From positions 1 through 29,736 of the forward strand of contig JAKFGP010000001.1 in the NCBI GenBank assembly GCA_021502835.1: a stretch of 29,736 nucleotides of DNA. Reading direction: 5' to 3'. The notes beneath the pieces are model-generated. The model had not been told where the DNA came from and ran no database searches. It saw only the letters and a program-made list of their open reading frames with translations. The stretch is from Streptomyces thinghirensis (lineage in GTDB: Bacteria > Actinomycetota > Actinomycetia > Streptomycetales > Streptomycetaceae). Made by a program: the position numbers and the translations under genes. Positions 17,390 to 24,706 of the stretch are shown here, one piece after another. Within the stretch, counting starts at the first letter, position 1. Every line of letters begins with the position of its first letter.

Positions 17390-18752
17390 ATGGACCGCCG
17401 CATTTTTCGGGCTGGAGAACGAGTACGGCGTCACGTGCACGTTCAGGGACAGCGCCGCCTGTCGCCTGACGAGGTGGCGCGGTACCTCTTCCGCCGTGTC
17501 GTGGCACGGGCCGCAGCAGCAATGTCTTTCTGCGCAACGGGGCCCGCCTCTATCTCGACGTGGGATCACATCCGGAATACGCCACACCCGAATGTGACAA
17601 CGTGACCGAACTCGTCACCCACGACAAAGCGGGCGAGCGCATTCTCGAAGGACTCCTGGTGGACGCCGAACGACGCCTGCACGAGGAGGGAATCGTGGGC
17701 GACGTCTACCTCTTCAAGAACAACACCGACTCCGCCGGCAACTCCTACGGCTGCCACGAGAATTACCTCGTGGCCCGGCACGGGGAGTTCTCGCGGCTCG
17801 CGGACATCCTCATTCCGTTCCTGGTGACCAGGCAGCTGCTGTGCGGCGCCGGCAAGGTGCTGCAGACGCCGCGCGGTGCCGTGTACTGCGTCAGCCAGCG
17901 GGCCGAGCACATCTGGGAGGGCGTCTCCTCGGCGACCACCCGCTCCCGGCCCATCATCAACACCCGCGACGAGCCGCACGCCGACGCCGAGCGCTACCGG
18001 CGCCTGCACGTCATCGTGGGCGACTCGAACATGTCCGAGACGACCATGCTGCTCAAGGTCGGCGCCACCGACCTGGTGCTGCGCATGATCGAGGCGGGCA
18101 CGGTGATGCGCGACCTCACCCTGGAGAACCCGATCCGGGCGATCCGCGAGGTGAGCCACGACATCACCGGGCGCCGCAAGGTGCGCCTGGCCAGTGGCCG
18201 CGAGGCGTCCGCGCTGGAGGTGCAGCGGGAGTACTACGAGAAGGCGGTGGACTTCTGCGAGCGCCGCGGCATCCGGACCGGCACCGTCGAGCGGGTGCTG
18301 GAGCTGTGGGGCCGCACACTGGACGCGATCGAGGCCGAGGACCTCGACCGCATCGACACCGAGATCGACTGGGTCGCGAAGTACAAGCTCCTGGAGCGGT
18401 ACCGGGCCAAGCACAACATGACCATGTCGCACCCGCGCGGTCGCGCAGATGGACCTCGCCTACCACGACATCCACCGCCGCCGCGGCCTGTACTACCTGC
18501 TCGAGAAGAAGGGCCAGGCCGCCCGGGTCGCCAACGACCTGAAGATCTTCGAGGGCAAGTCCGTTCCGCCACAGACCACCAGGGCCCGGCTGCGCGGCGA
18601 CTTCATCCGACGGGCCCAGGAGCAGCGCCGGGACTTCACCGTCGACTGGGTCCATCTCAAGCTCAACGACCAGGCGCAGCGCACCGTGTTGTGCAAGGGA
18701 CCCGTTCCGTTCGGTGGACGACCGGGTGGAGAAGCTGATCGCCGGAATGTGA
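17390..18752 (+). CDS. pafA: Pup-protein ligase PafA, frameshifted at the 5' end
   Basis: Uses ATP to phosphorylate the C-terminal Glu of Pup and joins it to a lysine of the target. ATG 17390 gives [13 protein letters not shown] once one extra T near 17409 is removed; Glu9 is a metal ligand. The catalytic Asp lies in [15 protein letters not shown] (about 17537-17580). Downstream come [17 protein letters not shown] and [11 protein letters not shown], shared with Dop. The Dop-specific loop is absent. The gene is clean from about 17570 to 18440, with further shifts near 18440 and 18705; stop TGA is at 18750-18752. About 453 aa. There is no strong ribosome binding site, and a -10-like TAATGT overlaps the MFS stop. 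Confidence 0.95.
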
Positions 18753-18803
18753 GCCGGCCGAGGTGAGACACGCGTTTCCGCACGAAAGGGCGGAACGCCA
18801 CAC

Positions 18804-18832
18804 GGGCACCGTACGTTAGCCGTACGGTGCCC
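18804..18832 (+). terminator. Terminator after pafA, 12-bp perfect stem
   Basis: Arms 18804-18815 and 18821-18832 are exact reverse complements around TTAGC, followed by TTCC. It separates pafA from the FKBP genes. Confidence 0.75.
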
Positions 18833-18844
18833 TTCCGCACGCCG

Positions 18845-18850
18845 TAGAGT
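18845..18850 (+). promoter_or_regulatory. -10 box TAGAGT upstream of the FKBP lipoprotein
   Basis: CGTAGAGTTGCG lies 13 bases after the pafA terminator and about 50 bases before GTG 18899. The -35 is not clear. Confidence 0.45.
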
Positions 18851-18898
18851 TGCGCGCACTTCAACAGGACCGACCGACACCGATACGAGGCCCCCACC

Positions 18899-19900
18899 GT
18901 GCGCCGACGCTCACTCCTCATCGCCGTCCCCGCCGGACTGGTCACGCCCGCCGCATGCGGTGACGAAGACACCGGCTCGAGCAGCACCGGCGACAGCGCG
19001 ACGCCCGAGGCGTCGGGTACCTCGGCACCGCCGCCGCCGAAGATCGTCGACGGTCCGTTGCCGGCGATCACCGCGGGGACGAAGTTCGGCGAGAAGCCGA
19101 CCGTCGCCGGCGGCAGCGGCGAGCCGTCCAAGGACCTCGCGGTCAAGACGGTCGTCGCAGGCGGTGGCAAGGCCATCGCGGAGAACGACTTCGTGTCGGC
19201 GAACTACCTGGGCCAGATCTGGGAGAGCGCGAAGGTCTTCGACAACTCCTACGACCGCAAGACCCCGCTGGTCATCCAGCTCGCCCAGGGCAGCATCATC
19301 GACGGCTGGCGGTACGCGCTCGCCGGCAAGAAGACCGGCAGCCGCGTCCAGTTCTCCCGTGCCGCCCACCTGGGGATACGGCGAGCAGGGCAACGAGCAG
19401 GCGGGCATCAAGGGCACCGACACGCTGGTCTTCGTGGTCGACGTGCAGGACACCTTCAACGCCAAGAGCTCCGCCAAGGGCGAGGAAGTCCCCAGGACGA
19501 CGCCGCCCTGCCCAAGGTCGGCACCAACACCGACGGCAAGGCGCCCTCCATCGAGTTGCCGAAGGCTGACGCGCCGAAGCAGCTCGTGGCGGAGTACGTC
19601 CTCGAGGGCGACGGCGCGGAGGTCGGCGCCGAGAACAGCGTGCTGGTGCAGTACAAGGGCGTGGTCTGGGACGGCGGCAAGGAGTTCGACTCGACGTACG
19701 GCAGGAAGCAGCTGACGTCGTTCTCGCTCCAGCAGGTCGTCAAGGGCTGGTCGCAGGGCCTGACCGGCAAGAAGGTCGGCAGCCGCGTCCTCATCGTCAT
19801 CCCGCCGGACCTGGGGTACGGCGACAGCCCGCCGGAGGGCAGCGGCATCGAGAAGGACTCCACGCTGGTCTTCTCCGTCGACATCCTGGCGAAGATGTGA
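18899..19900 (+). CDS. Tandem FKBP-type peptidyl-prolyl isomerase lipoprotein
   Basis: A predicted surface lipoprotein with two FKBP domains, which speed cis-trans isomerisation of prolyl bonds in exported proteins. The signal peptide M-R-R-R-S-L-L-I-A-V-P ends in P-A-A-C with Cys20 as the lipid site, then a Ser/Thr/Pro linker. Domain 1 (about residues 95-190) has V-F-D-N-S-Y, I-D-G-W-R-Y-A-L and, in a shifted frame, P-T-W-G-Y-G. Domain 2 (about 240-333) has F-D-S-T-Y-G, V-V-K-G-W-S-Q-G-L and I-P-P-D-L-G-Y-G. An extra C near 19353 and a missing C near 19493 cancel out, so only the 140 bases between are misread; stop TGA is at 19898-19900. It is followed by a cytoplasmic FKBP. Confidence 0.9.
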   Translation: MRRRSLLIAVPAGLVTPAACGDEDTGSSSTGDSATPEASGTSAPPPPKIVDGPLPAITAGTKFGEKPTVAGGSGEPSKDLAVKTVVAGGGKAIAENDFVSANYLGQIWESAKVFDNSYDRKTPLVIQLAQGSIIDGWRYALAGKKTGSRVQFSRAAHLGIRRAGQRAGGHQGHRHAGLRGRRAGHLQRQELRQGRGSPQDDAALPKVGTNTDGKAPSIELPKADAPKQLVAEYVLEGDGAEVGAENSVLVQYKGVVWDGGKEFDSTYGRKQLTSFSLQQVVKGWSQGLTGKKVGSRVLIVIPPDLGYGDSPPEGSGIEKDSTLVFSVDILAKM

Positions 19901-19960
19901 CGCCTTCGAGATGTAAGACTTGGGCCGTTGCCTTTCCGCAGACAAGCAGGAGCTGAACAC

Positions 19961-20334
19961 GTGAGCATCGACAAGCCCGAGGTCGACTTCCCGGGCGGCG
20001 AGCCCCCGGCGGACCTCGAGATCAAGGACATCTGGGAGGGCGACGGCCCGGTTGCGCAGGCCGGTCAGACCGTGACCGTCCACTACGTGGGCGTGACCTT
20101 CAGCACGGGCGAGGAGTTCGACGCCAGCTGGAACCGCGGTACGCGCCGTTCCGCTTCCCGCTCGGTGGCGGCCGCGTCATCGCGGGCTGGGACCAGGGCG
20201 TGCAGGGCGTGAAGGTCGGCGGCCGCCGCCAGCTGACCATCCCCGCGCACCTCGCCTACGGCGACCAGAGCCCGACCCCGGCGATCCCGCCCGGCTCGAC
20301 GCCGATCTTCGTGGTCGATCTGCTCGGAGTCTGA
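19961..20334 (+). CDS. Cytoplasmic FKBP-type peptidyl-prolyl isomerase
   Basis: A single-domain FKBP of about 123 aa with no signal peptide. The start GTG 19961 follows CAGGAG and gives S-I-D-K-P-E-V-D-F-P. Hallmarks are V-T-V-H-Y-V-G-V, E-F-D-A-S-W-N-R-G, V-I-A-G-W-D-Q-G-V, I-P-A-H-L-A-Y-G and the C-terminal strand P-I-F-V-V-D-L-L. The active-site aromatic residues expected for isomerase activity are present. A small indel near 20142 breaks the frame; stop TGA is at 20332-20334. It follows the lipoprotein FKBP by 60 bases. Confidence 0.92.
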
Positions 20335-20378
20335 TCGAAGTCCGAGCGGACAGCGATCAGAGCCGGTCACCTGGGGTC

Positions 20379-20396
20379 CATGCCCGTCCGGGCATG
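20379..20396 (+). terminator. Short hairpin after the FKBP gene
   Basis: CATGCCC and GGGCATG flank a GTCC loop, and short outer pairing GG/CC can extend it. It is 45 bases after the FKBP stop and before pafB. Confidence 0.5.
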
Positions 20397-20466
20397 TGGC
20401 CCTCGGCTGCGCGCCACCGCGGGCGGTACGGTCATCCGTCGTAAGCACCATAGGAGAAGGGCGTCG

Positions 20467-21442
20467 ATGGCCATTGCCAAGGCCGAGCGGCTGATGAACC
20501 TGGCGCTGTGTCTGCTCGGGACGCGGCGGCCACTCAGCAAGCGTGAGCTGCGTGACTCCATCCAGGCTTACGTCGAGGCCTCCAGGCCGGGCCAGGGCGC
20601 GGCGGGCTCCGACGACTCCTTCAACCGCATGTTCGAGCGGGACAAGGACGACCTGCGGGAACTCGGGCTGGTCATCGAGACCGTCGAGAGCCTCGACGGC
20701 GAGGTCGGCTACCTGGCCCGCCGCGACAGGCAACCGCCTGCCGCCCATCACCCTGGACGCCGAGGAGGCCGCCGCGCTGGGCCTCGCCGCCAAGGTGTGG
20801 CAGCAGGCCCGGCTGGCCGGTGCCGCGAGCGGCGCGCTGCAGAAACTGCGCGCGGCGGGGCTCCCCGAGGACGTCGACCCGTACGAGGCGCACAGTGCGC
20901 TGGAGCCGCGCATTCCCGTCCACGAGGCCGCGTTCGAGCCGCTGATGCTGGCCTGCCGGGACCGCCGGCCGGTCCTCTTCGACTACCGCAAGGCCAACGC
21001 CGCCCAGCCCGAGCCCAGGCACGTGGAGCCCTGGGCGCTGGAGTGCTGGCGCGGCCACTGGTACCTGGCCGGCTTCGACCGTGACCGCGGTGCCGAGCGG
21101 GTCTTCCGGCTGTCCCGGATCACGGGCCGGGTGCGCTCGCGCGGCGCGCCGGTTCACCGCCGCCGTGCCCGACGTCGTCACGGTCCGTGAGACCGTCGCG
21201 AGCTGGGCGGGGAGACCGCCGACCGTTCCGCGCTGATCCGGCTGCGTACGGGCGCGGGATACCCCCTTCGTGCGAGGCCACCGGGGCCGGAACTCGGTGG
21301 CGGCTGGGACGAGTTGGAGATTCCGTACGGGCACGGCCTGGACGCCTGGCTGGTCGAGTTCGGACCGGACGTGGTGGTGCTGGAGCCTGCGGAGTTGCGT
21401 GCGGACGTGGTGGACCGGCTGCGTGCCGTCGCCAAGGGCTGA
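20467..21442 (+). CDS. pafB: WYL-domain transcriptional regulator PafB
   Basis: One half of the PafBC regulator, which in mycobacteria activates most of the LexA/RecA-independent DNA-damage response. The start ATG 20467 follows AGGAGAAGGG. The N-terminal winged helix contains L-S-K-R-E-L-R-D-S-I and F-E-R-D-K-D-D-L-R-E-L-G. The WYL domain contains F-D-Y-R-K-A, H-V-E-P-W-A-L and the W-Y-L triplet in H-W-Y-L-A-G-F-D-R-D (about 21058-21085). Frame changes occur near 20727, 21145, 21195 and 21265-21300; stop TGA is at 21440-21442. About 324 aa. pafC follows after 17 bases, so the two form an operon. Confidence 0.93.
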
Positions 21443-21459
21443 GGGGAGCGGACAACACA

Positions 21460-22522
21460 GTGGCAGGCAAACCGGTCAGGCCAGTGAACGCCATCGACCA
21501 GACCCGACGGATGCTGTCCCTGGTGACGTATCTGCGGGAGCGCCCCGGAGCCCGGGTCGAGGACGTCGCGCGCGCCTTCGGCATCACCGAGGACGAGCTG
21601 GTCTCCGACCTCGACGTGCTGCCCATGTGCGGCACCAGCTTCGGCGGCGGCGACCTGCTCGACATCGACACCGACGGCGAGCGCATCTGGTGGCACAACC
21701 CGGCCGCCCTCGGCGCGGACGCCGCCGAGCCGCTGCGGCTGGCCGCCGACGAGGCCACCGCGCTGCTCGTCGCCGCCCGGGCCGTGGCGACCCTGCCCGG
21801 CCTGCGCGAGAGCGACCGGCAGGCGCTGCTGCGGGCGACCGCCAAGGTGGAGACCTCGGCCGGCGAGGCCGCGGGCGCCAGCTCGCGCCTGTCCGTCACC
21901 TTCGAGTCCGAGGGGGGCGTCTTCGCCGACGTCGACCGGGCGATCTCGAGCGCCGCCGGCTGTGGATCCGCTACTACTCACCGGCCCGCGACGAGGTCAC
22001 CGAGCGCGAGATCGAGCCCCATCCGCCTGGTCAGCGTCGGGCACACGTACGTGGAGGCCTGGTGCCGCCGCTCCGAGGCCCGGCGCACCTTCCGGCTCGA
22101 CCGGGTCGCCGAGATCCGCATCCTGGACGAGCCGTCCGCGCCGCCCGAGGTGGAGCTGCGGGACCCTCTCCGAAGGCCTGGTGCAGCCCGCCGCCGAGGA
22201 CGGAGGTCGTCGTGGAGGTCGGCCCGGGTGGGCGCTGGGTCGCCGGGTACCACCCCCACGACAGCGCGGAGGGCTCGCCGACGGCGGGGCTGCGCATCAC
22301 CCTGCGCACCCCCGACCCCGCGTCCCCTGCGGCGGCTGGCGCTGCGGCTCGGGAGGGACGGCCGCATCGTCTCCCCGCCCAGAGCTCGCCGACAGCGCGC
22401 CCGGCGGGTAGCGGCCCGCGAGGCACTGGCGGCGTACGACGGCATCGAGGCGGTCGGGGCGCACGGCGGAGCCCGGACGACGGGCCCGGAACGGGCACGA
22501 CGGGCGGGAGCGAGGACTGTAG
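21460..22522 (+). CDS. pafC: WYL-domain transcriptional regulator PafC, frameshifted, 3' end approximate
   Basis: Partner of PafB; PafBC carries two winged helices and two WYL domains. The start GTG 21460 follows GAGGGGAG, 17 bases after pafB. The N-terminal helix-turn-helix is G-A-R-V-E-D-V-A-R-A-F-G-I-T-E-D-E-L. The WYL-like region reads L-W-I-R-Y-Y-S-P-A-R-D-E-V through Y-V-E-A-W-C-R-R-S, with the W-Y-L triplet itself degenerate. Frame changes occur near 21958, 22018, 22165, 22200, 22275, 22325 and 22385. The probable end is TAG 22520-22522, reached if one more shift lies after the E-A-L-A-A-Y-D-G helix. In frame 1 there would be no stop until 22641, inside the next gene. Confidence 0.88.
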
Positions 22523-22587
22523 GCGAGTCCGTGGGGCCAGGTGCGCCGGGCATGACGGCGGCGTCCGCGTTCGCCGGCATGCGACGC

Positions 22588-22808
22588 GTGTCCCCGGTCG
22601 TGTTCAAGGCGGGCTGCCCGGACTGCCGGGGCCGCTTCTGAACTCGCCGCGAGCGCCCTGCGCCTCGCCATCGGCGCCACGAGCCGCACCACGTTCTCGT
22701 TCACCTGCCCCGAGTGCGGGTCCGCCGTGCGCAAGCCGGCGGGAGCGGGTCGTGGAGCTGCTCACCGGCGGCGGGGTCAGGACCCTGCGTCTGCACTCCA
22801 CCGTCTAG
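22588..22808 (+). CDS. Small zinc-ribbon protein
   Basis: A protein of about 73 aa with two Cys-x-x-Cys knuckles, C-P-D-C (about 22615-22626) and C-P-E-C (about 22709-22720), spaced as in a zinc ribbon, followed by V-V-E-L-L-T-G-G-G-V-R. This is a conserved Streptomyces protein at this place, but I know no function. One extra T near 22638 creates a false stop in the first half, and one G is missing near 22742. The end TAG 22806-22808 is firm. The start could be GTG 22588, ATG 22579 or ATG 22552; none has a good ribosome binding site. Confidence 0.7.
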
Positions 22809-22811
22809 GCT
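22806..22811 (+). promoter_or_regulatory. -10 box TAGGCT overlapping the zinc-ribbon stop codon
   Basis: The TAG stop of the upstream gene is the first half of TAGGCT, and ATG 22819 begins seven bases after the box. There is no ribosome binding site before that ATG, so a leaderless transcript is likely. Confidence 0.5.
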
Positions 22812-22818
22812 CGGCGTC

Positions 22819-23013
22819 ATGTTCTGGCCGATGTTCGCGGTTGCCGTGGGTTTTCTGGGTCTCGCCGTCCTCGCGGTGTTCGCCGTGAAGGTGTTCGTGG
22901 AGGCGGAGCGCCTGGGCAGGCAGGTGACGGACTCCGCCGACCGGATCAGCCGGGCGGCGGAGGACCTGGAGCGGGCGACCGGGAGGCGCGGCCCGCGCGG
23001 TGGACGCCCCTGA
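22819..23013 (+). CDS. Small single-pass membrane protein of unknown function
   Basis: A 64-aa protein with one N-terminal membrane helix (F-A-V-A-V-G-F-L-G-L-A-V-L-A-V-F-A-V, about residues 6-23) and an amphipathic, coiled-coil-like tail (R-L-G-R-Q-V-T-D-S-A-D-R-I). Start ATG 22819, stop TGA 23011-23013. The last dozen residues (R-G-P-R-G-G-R-P) are of different character and may follow a frame error near 22980, so the true C-terminus is uncertain. No family is recognised. Its place just before tatA is conserved as far as I recall, but a link to Tat is not shown. Confidence 0.65.
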   Translation: MFWPMFAVAVGFLGLAVLAVFAVKVFVEAERLGRQVTDSADRISRAAEDLERATGRRGPRGGRP

Positions 23014-23176
23014 AGGCCTGAACGCCCGGTTCGAACGCCCGGCCGGGACCCGATGGACCCATGCGAGTTGCGTATTGGGGCACTTTGCCCTGTCACCCCA
23101 CAGGTCCCTGAAGGTACGCTGCTGGTCGCGGCCCGGAAAACGAGGCCCGGTCGCGGACGGGGAGTACGCACGGGGA

Positions 23177-23207
23177 TTGCCTCACGTTTACCCCTGAGCG
23201 TTACGAT
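23177..23207 (+). promoter_or_regulatory. Promoter of tatA
   Basis: TTGCCT at 23177-23182 and TACGAT at 23202-23207 with a 19-base spacer form one of the few promoters in the window with both boxes. Transcription should start at about 23214, just before the inverted repeats. Confidence 0.5.
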
Positions 23208-23226
23208 CGCTGCACAAGACGATCGA

Positions 23227-23253
23227 TCGGACACATGTCCGACCGGTCGGACA
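23227..23253. promoter_or_regulatory. Three alternating half-sites TCGGACA / TGTCCGA / TCGGACA
   Basis: The 7-base unit occurs at 23227-23233, in inverse at 23236-23242, and again direct at 23247-23253. The first pair is an inverted repeat with a 2-base centre; the second is an inverted repeat with a CCGG centre. The whole is 13-40 bases after the expected transcription start, a good place for a repressor dimer or an RNA switch with alternative hairpins. Confidence 0.6.
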
Positions 23254-23292
23254 GCACCCCACCCAGCCGCCTCGGTGAGAAGGTAAAGACTT

Positions 23293-23579
23293 ATGTTCGG
23301 AAGGCTCGGCGCCCCGAGATCATTCTCATCCTCGTCGTCATCATCCTGCTGTTCGGCGCGAAGAAGCTTCCGGACATGGCGCGCTCGCTCGGCAAGTCGG
23401 CGCGCATCCTCAAGAGGCGAGGCCAAGGCGATGAAGAGCGAGCAAGTCCGACGATTCCGCTCCCGCCGATCCCCCCAACCCCGAGCGGGCGCGGCAGAAG
23501 CGCCACCATCCAGGCCGCCCCCGGCGGCGGCGCCAGTTCCCGTCCGGTCCACCGAGCCGACGGACACGACCGGCGCTGA
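23293..23579 (+). CDS. tatA: Twin-arginine translocase subunit TatA
   Basis: Forms the size-adjustable pore of the Tat system for folded proteins. The start ATG 23293 gives M-F-G-R-L-G-A-P-E-I-I-L-I-L-V-V-I-I-L-L-F-G-A-K-K in pieces: a short membrane helix (about residues 9-20), the Phe-Gly hinge at 21-22 and the amphipathic helix K-L-P-D-M-A-R-S-L-G-K-S. A C is missing near 23318 and a G is extra near 23416. Two further indels near 23530 and 23571 restore P-V-T-E-P-T-D-T-T-R-R before TGA 23577-23579. About 95 aa. The upstream reading M-S-D-R-S-D from 23235 is not the start, because it runs through the repeats and lacks a family match. Confidence 0.92.
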
Positions 23580-23626
23580 CGCAGGGCCGGTGACCTCCGG
23601 CCCGCCGCACGAGATGGGAATGTGGG

Positions 23627-24587
23627 TTGCTGAAGCCTGCCCGCGACAAGGAGAGGGATCCCGAGGGACGGCGGATGCCCCTCGCCGAGCATTTTCGTGA
23701 GCTCCGCAACCGGCTCCTGAAGCGCGCTGTCGGCCATCGTCGCGCCGTCACTGTGGTCGCCGCTTTCTTCTACCAGGAGATCATCAACGTCCTCACCGAG
23801 CCGATCCTCGATTCGATCGGCTGCGCGAAATCGTTCGCGGAGCTGGCCCAGGCGGAGGCCGGCGCGGAGCCGTGCGCGCAGATCACCATCAACGGTCTGC
23901 TCGGTCCCTTCACCCTGGCTCCTGAAGGTGTCCCTGACGGCCGGCATCGTGCTGGCCTCCCCGGTCTGGCTCTACCAGCTGTGGGCGTTCGTCGCCCCGG
24001 GCCTGCACAAGAGCGGGAAGAGTACGCCTCACGCGTTCGTCGCCACCGGTGCGCCGCTCTCACTCGTCGGCGCCTACTTCGCCTACGCGGTGCTGCCGAC
24101 CTCGGCGAAGGTGCTGATCGAGTTCACGCCGAGCGACGTCGACAACCTGCTGCCGCTGGACGAGCTGCTCGACCTCGTCACACGCATGGTGATCGTCTTC
24201 GGTCTCTCCTTCGAGCTGCCCCTGCTGCTGGTCATGCTCCAACCTCACCGGAGTGCTGACCGGCAAGCGGATGCTCGGCTGGTGGCGCGCCATGATCATG
24301 GGCATGCACGCTGTTCGCGGCCATCGCCACGCCGAGCACCGACCCCTGACGATGATCATGCTGGCCCGGACCGATCTGGGTGCTGTACTTCGCCGCGGTC
24401 ACCATCTCCCTGCTGAACGACCGTCGCAGAGCCCGCCGCGAGGCCCTGGAACCCGACGACGACGAGGCGTCCGAGCTGGACCTCACCCTGAGAGGACATC
24501 GGCGGGATCGAGCCCGTCACCACCGCCCGCGCCCTGCCCGAGCAGGCCACGAAGGACCGGGTCAACGGCTACGACGACGTGACCTGA
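23627..24587 (+). CDS. tatC: Twin-arginine translocase subunit TatC, frameshifted
   Basis: Recognises the twin-arginine signal peptide. The start is TTG 23627 (L-K-P-A-R-D-K-E-R-D-P-E-G-R); the conserved cytoplasmic motif M-P-L-A-E-H-F-R-E-L-R-N-R-L follows. Six membrane helices are recognisable, among them V-T-V-V-A-A-F-F-Y, S-L-T-A-G-I-V-L-A-S-P-V-W-L-Y-Q, L-V-G-A-Y-F-A-Y and F-G-L-S-F-E-L-P-L-L-L-V-M-L, with the conserved Phe-Glu-Leu-Pro. Frame changes occur near 23737, 23925, 24020, 24240, 24310, 24350, 24370 and 24495; stop TGA is at 24585-24587. About 318 aa. It is 47 bases after tatA, in one operon; no tatB is present here. Confidence 0.93.
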
Positions 24588-24706
24588 GGCACGCCGGGGG
24601 CGGTGACGGCGCGTCGCCGCCCGCGGAAGCCCTCACGGAGTCCCCACGGGACGATCCCGATAATGATCGTCCTGTTGTCAGTGCGGCCCGGTACGCTCCA
24701 AGCACG

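Larger units (their letters stand above)
23014..23292. other. Intergenic region and leader of tatA
   Basis: I find no gene here. It contains a promoter candidate (23177-23207) and the inverted repeats at 23227-23253, described separately. The leader from the expected transcription start to tatA ATG 23293 is about 80 bases. Confidence 0.5.

Noticed and set aside
23235..23292. Upstream ATG 23235 as the tatA start
   Set aside because: It would translate through the inverted repeats and add residues not seen in TatA proteins; ATG 23293 gives the normal N-terminus.
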